From: CAZPEV01 sp964585635
GTDB lineage: Bacteria; Zixibacteria; MSB-5A5; GN15; JAAZOE01
Assembly (NCBI GenBank): GCA_964585635.1
Contig: CAZPEV010000093.1
Location: forward strand, 1-12,466
Length of the DNA stretch: 12,466 nucleotides
Direction of reading: 5' to 3'
Part shown: positions 7,355-12,466 of the stretch, one piece after another
Numbering within the stretch: the stretch's first letter is position 1
Layout of the letters: every line of letters starts with the position of its first letter
Program-made: the position numbers and the translations under genes
Notes under the pieces: model-generated
What the model saw: only the letters and a program-made list of their open reading frames with translations
The model's database searches: none
Told to the model about the DNA's origin: nothing

Positions 7355-8480
7355 TCAGCTTTTCAGGGCTTTGGCTGAAAATCCCTTTTCCAGCTTGGCG
7401 TCGGTGAAGATGCCATCCTTGCGAATGAGCTTATCGTCGAAGTATATCTCGCCGCCGCCGTAATCCGGGCGCTGTATCAGGACCAGGTCCCAGTGGATGG
7501 CGGAATGGTTTCCGTTCGGGGCCTCATCGTACGATGCTCCCGGCGTCAGATGGAGCGATCCGGCGATCTTCTCGTCGAACAGGGTATCCTTCATCGGATG
7601 CAGGATAAAGGGGTTCACTCCCAACGAGAATTCGCCCAGGTATCGAGCTCCCTTGTCGGTGTCCAGGACTTCATTCAGCTTCTCGGTCAGCCCCTGGCAG
7701 GAGGCGTCGACGATCTTGCCGTTGCGGAATTGGAACCGGATCTTTTCATAGGTGATCCCCGACTCCAATGACGGCGCATTGTAGGTAATCAGGCCATTGA
7801 CCGAGTCTTTGACCGGGGCCGTGTACACTTCCCCGTCGGGGATGTTTTTCGTGCCGTCGCACTTGATAACCGGGATACCCTTGATCGAAAAGGTCAGGTC
7901 GGTACCGGGGGAGACGACCCGCACCTTGTCGGTCCGGCTCATCAATTCCACCAGCGGATCCATCGCCTTGGACATCTTCTCATAATCAAGGCAGCAGACA
8001 TCATAGTAAAATGACTCGAATTTCTCCTGGCTGGTTTGCGCCAACTGCGCCATGGCATTATTGGGATAGCGGAGCACGCACCACTTGGTCCGTTTGACCC
8101 GCTGCTCCAGATGCACCGGTTTGTAGAACAGCTTCTGGTGCATTTGCATCTGCTTGGAGTCGATGTCGGCCATGTCAAAGGGATTGTCCGATCCGCGCAG
8201 GCCAAGGTAGGCGTCGCATTCCAAGCAGATGCAAATGCAAGCGCGCGAAGGCTTTGAATTGCCCCTCGGTGGCGGCGCCGACCCAGTGGCGCTGCAACGA
8301 TTCGTCACTATAATACCAGAAGGGAATGGCGCCGGCCTGCGTCGCCTCTTTGATTATCTCCTTGGCCAGATCCAGGGTCTCCTTACCCTTAATCTCAATC
8401 ATGATGGTTTCGCCCGGTTTGAGCGCGACCGAGTAATGTATCAGGTTTTTGGCCAGTATTTCGTTCCGCTTGTCTTTCAT
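7355..8480 (-). pseudogene. M29-family aminopeptidase, split by a one-base frameshift
   Basis: Two overlapping reading frames together give one M29 (AmpS/aminopeptidase T type) metallo-aminopeptidase. The first (ATG at 8480, 101 residues, premature stop at 8175-8177) reads MKDKRNEILAKNLIHYSVAL and continues through GETIMIEI and ATEGQFKAFAR. The rest continues in the next frame from about 8221: CDAYLGLRGSDNPFDMADIDS, then KWCVLRYPNNAMAQLAQ, DYEKMSKAMDPLVELM, and to the stop at 7355. The M29 metal ligands are all present in the second part: Glu in PDGEVYTAP, Glu in YLGEFSLGVNP, His in GSLHLTPG, and His and Asp in SAIHWDLVLIQ. The frames join if one G of the GG at 8221-8222 is removed, which would give about 374 residues, a normal length. 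The start has GAGG 8 bases upstream. Good preservation suggests a very recent break, a sequencing error, or less likely a programmed +1 shift. The break sits in an arm of a 20-bp inverted repeat. Confidence 0.85.
8139..8239. repeat. 20-bp perfect inverted repeat with 61-base spacer inside the aminopeptidase gene
   Basis: The left arm (8139-8158) begins TGCATTTGCATC and the right arm (8220-8239) is its exact reverse complement over 20 bases; identity stops at both ends. On the coding (minus) strand, the 8139-8158 arm encodes S-K-Q-M-Q-M-H in the family-consistent frame. The 8220-8239 arm gives L-H-L-H-L-L and contains the frameshift. The mRNA could form a 20-bp stem with a 61-base loop. Confidence 0.85.
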
Positions 8481-8492
8481 CGCAACCTCGCT

Positions 8493-8511
8493 TGTTGGTG
8501 TTGCGCCAACA
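8493..8511 (-). promoter_or_regulatory. Dyad in the leader of the aminopeptidase gene
   Basis: TGTTGGTG (8493-8500) and CGCCAACA (8504-8511) pair over 8 positions (one G-U) around a TTG loop. It overlaps the 3' part of the candidate -10 box and lies 12 bases upstream of the ATG at 8480, so it could be an operator or a leader hairpin. There is no independent evidence for a regulator. Confidence 0.35.
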
Positions 8512-8536
8512 TAGCATATACCAAAGAGGAAGGCAA
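8508..8536 (-). promoter_or_regulatory. Candidate promoter of the aminopeptidase gene
   Basis: On the minus strand TTGCCT (8531-8536) and TATGTT (8508-8513) are spaced by 17 bases, each matching the sigma70 consensus at 4 of 6 positions. The start codon at 8480 would follow a leader of about 20 bases holding GAGG. The match is modest, but position and spacing are right and no other candidate is better in this gap. Confidence 0.4.
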
Positions 8537-8648
8537 TCGATTTGTCGATGGCCGACGGAAGCAGAGACCCCGCGCCTCGGCCGCATCTCAGTTCGCCCGG
8601 CCGATCGGGAATCGGCCGCCGCGCACCTCCCCGTATCCGGTTCACCCC

Positions 8649-8675
8649 AAAAAGAACCGGCCTTTCGGCCGGTTC
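8649..8675 (-). terminator. Intrinsic terminator of the first secreted-protein gene
   Basis: On the minus strand a 9-bp GC-rich stem (8667-8675 with 8654-8662) closes a GAAA tetraloop and is followed directly by five T (8649-8653). It lies about 29 bases after the stop of the 858-residue gene. An identical copy, with six T, follows the second gene at 11531-11558. Confidence 0.9.
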
Positions 8676-9583
8676 CAATTCGTCTGGTTGCGCGGGGAGA
8701 GGTCTTATCTGATAATCACCAGCTTGCCGACCTGCTCGCCCATCTCCGATTTCACATGCCAGAGATAGACCCCCGTCACCACCGCCTGGGTATTACGGCT
8801 GATCACGTCCCAGGCCTCATGCTGGCTCCCCGGGCCCCCCTGCGGATAATAATGATCGAGCTCGCGAACCAAATCGCCGTTCAGCGTGTAAATCCGGATT
8901 TTGCAGACCTTCGGCAAGTTGGCGAAATGGACCGCCCGCGCCCGATCCGCCGCCTGTATTCGCTCCCGGTTCTCGTACCCCGCGGCGGCATAGCCGCCGT
9001 CGATCCGATACGGATTGGGATAGACTATCACCGGCAACGCCCCCGCTTTCACCGAGTCCGCCGACGGCAGGGGATATTCCTGCACCGCATTCACCAACGG
9101 CGACGACTCCATCGCTCCCAGATCGCTCTTCAACGACCCGTAGTCAAAGGCCGTCACCGAGAAATTGTATGGAATCGAGGGCAGCAGGTTCGGAATATGA
9201 TACTCGTACTCGTAATACCGCAGCCAGCCGTCTTCGGTCGTATCCGAGGAGTCCACCTTCGAGGCCGTCGGATACACCTTGTGAATCTTCAGCGTATCGG
9301 TCAGATCGGACTGGTTCCAGTCCTGCGGCCGGAAGTACAGCAACTTCCCCGCCGGATCGGTAAAGTAGCGGAATTCACTGTCATACTGGCTGGGGTCGAA
9401 ATCCGCCCCGTACAACGCCCTCAGACCGTCCAGCGTCGACGGCGGGCCGACCTGCTCCCAGACCAACAGCGTCCGATTGAACTGATAACCCTTGTAATCA
9501 TTAAGATCGTACGAGGTCAACAGGACAAAGTCCGCCAGGCGATTTCCCTCGGCGTAATAGACCCGATATCCTTCGAAATCCTT
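8649..9583. repeat. Direct repeat, copy 1 (935 bp): 3' part of secreted-protein gene plus terminator
   Basis: I compared this stretch by eye with 11532-12466 and found no difference at a constant offset of 2883. It starts in the A-run of the terminator (8648 is C, 11531 is A) and covers codons 567-858 of the upstream gene. Copy 2 runs to the window edge, so the true repeat may be longer. Confidence 0.9.
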
Positions 9584-11281
9584 CTGCTGAGAGAAAACGT
9601 CGACCGAATTCTCCGTAATCTGTCCGTTCCAGCGAATGGTTATATCCCCATATCTCGGAATCACCTTCAGTTCCGGCGGCGGCGGCGGCGCGGCCCCCCG
9701 GAAATCAGGCACCCCGTCACCCTTATAATAGACCTTGGTGCAGGAATTCAACAGGCTTTCCGGCGGACGGTCATTCTCCGGGAACCACAGGATTGAATCG
9801 GCCCCCTGGCATTTCCAGTAATACCGTCCGGAATCGCCGTCCCCCTCGGGATGCGCAGCGTCGGGGGTATCATATCCCGGGTTGTCAAAGATCCAGCTGG
9901 CCCAGCGGGCATTATCCCCCAGGTCTTTGAAACTCAGCTTGTTATAATAAGCCGACGGATTAAAGGGGTCAAAGTAGTCGAGAAAATCCGTCGGACCGAC
10001 ATGGAAATTGTCCCCGGCCACATAGGCCAGCGTAATCGGCAGGGTGTCATTGGGCTGCACCGTGAACGGACCGAACGAAAGCAGGTAGCGGGTGTCCAGC
10101 CCGCCGGCCCAAATCCGCGCCAGATCCGGCCGCGGCGGCGGCAGGTACCCTTCGGCCGTGTGATCAACCGCTACGAACAACTGATCATAGTCGAACTCGC
10201 CGCTCGACATAACATAGTATTTGTTCTTGTCCCCGGTCGGAGTGCCCAGCCATGTTCCAAAGGAACGAAACGGTTTATCATTGGTTCCGGCCAGACGCGG
10301 TCCAAAGTCGAGGTTCGCGTTCTGGTTCGAAATCCACCAATTGAAGCTGTATTGCAGTTCATCATTGGGCGTCAACAGCACCCGCGTGCCGGTCACGGCG
10401 ACCGGGGAGGTAAAGGCCCAACTGCCGTCGTCAGTCGGGTCGCCGTCGTTGTCGGCGATCCAGGCAACGTTGATGGTATCCTCTTTCAGCCCGTATCCGG
10501 ACGGCATCGGCACCGTCCGCCGGAAGCCGCAAATATCGTCCTGAGCGCCATTGGTCGAGTTCGAGGTATGAAACACGTCGGCGTCGACGTACATCGCGAT
10601 GTACATATCCTTAATGGGGAAGGGGCTGATATTCGCAATCTTGTAGTCGAACAAGACAAAATCCTCGGCATAGTCGTAGCTCCAGGCGTAGGTGTTCTGA
10701 TGTACCGATACCCCGAGGGGAATATGGGGTCGATTATCAATCGGGTCCACACCTGTCAGACTGGGATCGGTATTCGTATCCGAGAAGGAGCAGATAAAAT
10801 CCTGTTCCGATACCGCCAGGGGGCTGAAATCGGTCTTGGAGCGAAGGCTGGACCGGGTGATAATCGCCCCGGCGTCGCCTTCGTCCGGATACAACTCCTT
10901 CATCTGAAACCAGCCATCGCCGCCCACCGACACCAACGTATCCCGGCCGACAACGGCACCGATCCAAACCGCCCCCGCAAACAGGTACTCGATCTTGGAA
11001 TTAATCGGATATTCGCAGGCCAGCACTTCCTCGCCGTTGATGACCGGCGTGCCAACATAGCCGGTGCCGAAGGTGCCGAAGTTGGTGACGACCAGCGCTA
11101 TCTTGCCGATATTGTGTTGGTCGAATTGGGTATTGGGCGTGCCGGACATCGGTTTTAACGCCGGACCACCGCCGGTCTGATGCATGTCATACAAGGCGCG
11201 CGACGACGCCTGGTTAATCATGAGCACGATCACCAGCAATACCGAACCGAGCAAAGCGGATGCACTGTACTTTCGTGGCAT
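8705..11281 (-). CDS. Large secreted protein with C-terminal sorting-like domain
   Basis: An 858-residue exported protein of unknown function. The chosen start (ATG at 11281) gives a clear signal peptide: MPRK, then a hydrophobic core at about 8-22 (SALLGSVLLVIVLMI), then a possible cleavage near NQASSRA (24-29). Upstream in-frame ATGs up to 11377 are excluded, because they add a charged leader and lie at or above the candidate promoter. The mature N-terminal half (about 55-500) is rich in aromatic residues, Asp and Gly (for example NTYAWSYDYAEDFVLFDY and YVDADVF) and looks like beta-rich surface protein. A Pro-rich linker (APPPPPELKV, 531-540) leads to a fibronectin type III-like segment (about 536-715: DITIRWNG, DFEGYRVYYAEG, YNFSVTAFD). 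The end (about 750-858) reads VIVYPNPYR, KIRIYTLNGDLVREL, GVYLWHVKSEMGEQVGKLVIIR split in pieces, resembling the C-terminal (type IX secretion-like or FlgD-Ig-like) domain of FCB-group exported proteins. No catalytic motif was recognised. Confidence 0.85.
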   Translation of the reverse strand: MPRKYSASALLGSVLLVIVLMINQASSRALYDMHQTGGGPALKPMSGTPNTQFDQHNIGKIALVVTNFGTFGTGYVGTPVINGEEVLACEYPINSKIEYLFAGAVWIGAVVGRDTLVSVGGDGWFQMKELYPDEGDAGAIITRSSLRSKTDFSPLAVSEQDFICSFSDTNTDPSLTGVDPIDNRPHIPLGVSVHQNTYAWSYDYAEDFVLFDYKIANISPFPIKDMYIAMYVDADVFHTSNSTNGAQDDICGFRRTVPMPSGYGLKEDTINVAWIADNDGDPTDDGSWAFTSPVAVTGTRVLLTPNDELQYSFNWWISNQNANLDFGPRLAGTNDKPFRSFGTWLGTPTGDKNKYYVMSSGEFDYDQLFVAVDHTAEGYLPPPRPDLARIWAGGLDTRYLLSFGPFTVQPNDTLPITLAYVAGDNFHVGPTDFLDYFDPFNPSAYYNKLSFKDLGDNARWASWIFDNPGYDTPDAAHPEGDGDSGRYYWKCQGADSILWFPENDRPPESLLNSCTKVYYKGDGVPDFRGAAPPPPPELKVIPRYGDITIRWNGQITENSVDVFSQQKDFEGYRVYYAEGNRLADFVLLTSYDLNDYKGYQFNRTLLVWEQVGPPSTLDGLRALYGADFDPSQYDSEFRYFTDPAGKLLYFRPQDWNQSDLTDTLKIHKVYPTASKVDSSDTTEDGWLRYYEYEYHIPNLLPSIPYNFSVTAFDYGSLKSDLGAMESSPLVNAVQEYPLPSADSVKAGALPVIVYPNPYRIDGGYAAAGYENRERIQAADRARAVHFANLPKVCKIRIYTLNGDLVRELDHYYPQGGPGSQHEAWDVISRNTQAVVTGVYLWHVKSEMGEQVGKLVIIR

Positions 11282-11321
11282 AACTATACCTACCTCTATA
11301 TCTTCGAATCCCACTTCTCGC

Positions 11322-11349
11322 ATCATAGCCTTGTGCCGACCGATGCCAA
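11322..11349 (-). promoter_or_regulatory. Sigma70-like promoter of the first secreted-protein gene
   Basis: On the minus strand TTGGCA (11344-11349) and TATGAT (11322-11327) each match consensus at 5 of 6 positions, with a 16-base spacer. Transcription from about 11314 would leave a leader of roughly 33 bases containing GAGGTAGG shortly before the ATG at 11281. This supports MPRK as the true start and excludes the longer open frame that begins at 11377. Confidence 0.55.
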
Positions 11350-11423
11350 ACGCCAAATTTAATCTCCCGCTCACCAAGACGCAAGGCCAATTTTGGCCAA
11401 TCCGCCTATTTCAGGGTCCCTGC

Positions 11424-11450
11424 CCTTGGTCTGATCTTCTCAGCCCAAGG
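11424..11450. other. Imperfect hairpin in the intergenic region
   Basis: CCTTGG (11424-11429) pairs with CCAAGG (11445-11450), and inside it CTGA (11431-11434) pairs with TCAG (11440-11443) across one T/C mismatch, leaving the loop TCTTC. No T-run follows on either strand, so it is not a terminator. It lies about 75 bases upstream of the candidate promoter on the minus strand; its role is unknown. Confidence 0.4.
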
Positions 11451-11530
11451 ACGATTGTTGCGGCTAATCCGTCTAATCCCTTTTGCCGGACTATCGTTTG
11501 GATGCCGGTAGGGATGATCCGACCGGGACC

Positions 11531-11558
11531 AAAAAAGAACCGGCCTTTCGGCCGGTTC
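11531..11558 (-). terminator. Intrinsic terminator of the second secreted-protein gene
   Basis: Same 9-bp stem and GAAA tetraloop (minus strand) as at 8649-8675, here followed by six T (11531-11536). It follows the stop of the partial downstream gene (11588) and separates it from the next gene on the same strand. Confidence 0.9.
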
Positions 11559-12466
11559 CAATTCGTCTGGTTGCGCGGGGAGAGGTCTTATCTGATAATC
11601 ACCAGCTTGCCGACCTGCTCGCCCATCTCCGATTTCACATGCCAGAGATAGACCCCCGTCACCACCGCCTGGGTATTACGGCTGATCACGTCCCAGGCCT
11701 CATGCTGGCTCCCCGGGCCCCCCTGCGGATAATAATGATCGAGCTCGCGAACCAAATCGCCGTTCAGCGTGTAAATCCGGATTTTGCAGACCTTCGGCAA
11801 GTTGGCGAAATGGACCGCCCGCGCCCGATCCGCCGCCTGTATTCGCTCCCGGTTCTCGTACCCCGCGGCGGCATAGCCGCCGTCGATCCGATACGGATTG
11901 GGATAGACTATCACCGGCAACGCCCCCGCTTTCACCGAGTCCGCCGACGGCAGGGGATATTCCTGCACCGCATTCACCAACGGCGACGACTCCATCGCTC
12001 CCAGATCGCTCTTCAACGACCCGTAGTCAAAGGCCGTCACCGAGAAATTGTATGGAATCGAGGGCAGCAGGTTCGGAATATGATACTCGTACTCGTAATA
12101 CCGCAGCCAGCCGTCTTCGGTCGTATCCGAGGAGTCCACCTTCGAGGCCGTCGGATACACCTTGTGAATCTTCAGCGTATCGGTCAGATCGGACTGGTTC
12201 CAGTCCTGCGGCCGGAAGTACAGCAACTTCCCCGCCGGATCGGTAAAGTAGCGGAATTCACTGTCATACTGGCTGGGGTCGAAATCCGCCCCGTACAACG
12301 CCCTCAGACCGTCCAGCGTCGACGGCGGGCCGACCTGCTCCCAGACCAACAGCGTCCGATTGAACTGATAACCCTTGTAATCATTAAGATCGTACGAGGT
12401 CAACAGGACAAAGTCCGCCAGGCGATTTCCCTCGGCGTAATAGACCCGATATCCTTCGAAATCCTT
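11532..12466. repeat. Direct repeat, copy 2 (935 bp, cut by window edge)
   Basis: Appears identical to 8649-9583 at an offset of 2883 throughout, in both coding and non-coding bases, and runs to the last base of the window. If it continues, the arrangement is a tandem duplication with a 2883-bp unit (8649-11531) whose junction lies in the A-run at 11531/11532. Confidence 0.9.
11588..12466 (-). CDS. Second copy of the secreted protein, C-terminal 292 residues (5' part outside window)
   Basis: The frame is open without a stop from the window edge to the TGA at 11588-11590. It encodes residues identical to 567-858 of the neighbouring gene: the second half of the fibronectin type III-like segment (starting KDFEGYRVYYAEG) and the entire C-terminal sorting-like domain ending GKLVIIR. 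Any start inside the window (such as a TTG at 12403) would fall in the middle of a domain and is not a real start; the gene begins beyond the window. Whether the N-terminal part is also identical to its neighbour (a full duplicate) or different (a paralogue sharing a C-terminal module) cannot be told from here. Confidence 0.85.
   Translation of the reverse strand, partial: KDFEGYRVYYAEGNRLADFVLLTSYDLNDYKGYQFNRTLLVWEQVGPPSTLDGLRALYGADFDPSQYDSEFRYFTDPAGKLLYFRPQDWNQSDLTDTLKIHKVYPTASKVDSSDTTEDGWLRYYEYEYHIPNLLPSIPYNFSVTAFDYGSLKSDLGAMESSPLVNAVQEYPLPSADSVKAGALPVIVYPNPYRIDGGYAAAGYENRERIQAADRARAVHFANLPKVCKIRIYTLNGDLVRELDHYYPQGGPGSQHEAWDVISRNTQAVVTGVYLWHVKSEMGEQVGKLVIIR

Larger units (their letters stand above)
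11282..11587. other. Intergenic region between the two tandem secreted-protein genes
   Basis: These 306 bases hold, from left to right, the ribosome binding region and promoter of the 858-residue gene (to 11349), a palindrome GGCCAA-TT-TTGGCC (11385-11398), an imperfect hairpin (11424-11450), about 80 bases in which I see nothing, and the terminator of the second gene (11531-11558) with about 29 bases to its stop. No short gene is convincing. Confidence 0.7.

Noticed and set aside
8481..8678. N-terminal extension of the aminopeptidase frame up to 8678
   Set aside because: It runs into the terminator of the neighbouring gene and has no similarity to M29 N-termini; MKDKRNEILAKN at 8480 with GAGG upstream is the natural start.
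8492..9796. Long open frame (434 codons) on the + strand opposite the secreted-protein gene
   Set aside because: Its translation is an Arg/Ile-rich low-quality sequence without domains. It is a mirror of a GC-rich coding strand, whose minus-strand frame has a signal peptide, a sorting-like domain and a terminator.
9851..11158. Second long + strand open frame (435 codons) opposite the same gene
   Set aside because: Same reason: a codon-bias shadow with no recognisable motif, ribosome binding site or promoter.
11282..11377. Extended N-terminus of the 858-residue secreted protein (ATG at 11377)
   Set aside because: It adds 32 residues before an otherwise classical signal peptide and would start upstream of the best promoter match.
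8649..12466. Insertion sequence or transposon as source of the 935-bp repeat
   Set aside because: The repeated DNA is entirely the 3' end of a secreted-protein gene plus terminator. No transposase, terminal inverted repeats or target duplications are seen.
1..12466. CRISPR array, tRNA or rRNA genes, toxin-antitoxin or defence system
   Set aside because: No regularly spaced short repeats, no cloverleaf-like segments, and no recognisable defence or toxin domains were found on either strand by reading.

Overview
The window is GC-rich, tightly packed bacterial DNA. It looks like a Gram-negative-type bacterium of the FCB superphylum or a neighbouring candidate phylum. Zixibacteria-like genomes are the best match I can offer from memory, because they carry many large secreted proteins ending in a 'YPNPY ... 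GVYLW ... GKLVIIR' type C-terminal domain. This placement is inference; no ribosomal RNA or other phylogenetic marker gene lies in the window.

Region 1 (1-2242, + strand) is the 3' end of an exopolysaccharide operon. It holds the C-terminal end of a bacterial tyrosine kinase (CpsD/Wzc type), a polysaccharide deacetylase of the exosortase (XrtA/PEP-CTERM) locus subfamily, and a DUF362 protein. Both junctions are ATGA stop/start overlaps, so the three genes are probably translationally coupled. Region 2 (2366-4124, +) is a two-gene ABC-2 exporter, ATPase followed by permease, with an 8-base overlap. A GC-rich palindrome separates it from region 1.

Region 3 (4175-7338, +) starts with a good sigma70-like promoter. 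It runs through an M20 metallodipeptidase, a short-chain dehydrogenase-like protein that lacks the usual catalytic Tyr/Lys pair, and an EamA/DMT transporter that starts at a GTG. It ends at a perfect 14-bp-stem hairpin that can also terminate the convergent gene.

Region 4 (7355-8536, - strand) is an M29-family aminopeptidase gene, intact in its active-site ligands but broken by a one-base frameshift. The frameshift lies in one arm of a 20-bp perfect inverted repeat whose other arm is in the same gene 61 bases away. Region 5 (8649-12466, -) holds two tandem genes for large secreted proteins. The first is complete (858 aa, with its own promoter). The second is cut by the window edge. The last 935 bases of both genes, including the intrinsic terminator, look identical base for base at a constant offset of 2883. 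This means a very recent tandem duplication, a gene conversion, or an assembly artefact at a repeat.

Taken together: envelope polysaccharide synthesis and modification, an exporter, a peptide-catabolism/transport operon next to a second (broken) peptidase, and surface or secreted proteins. The most notable observations are the 935-bp identical repeat, the inverted repeat coinciding with the peptidase frameshift, and the SDR with a replaced catalytic pair. I found no tRNA, rRNA, CRISPR array or transposase, and no clear defence or mobile system.
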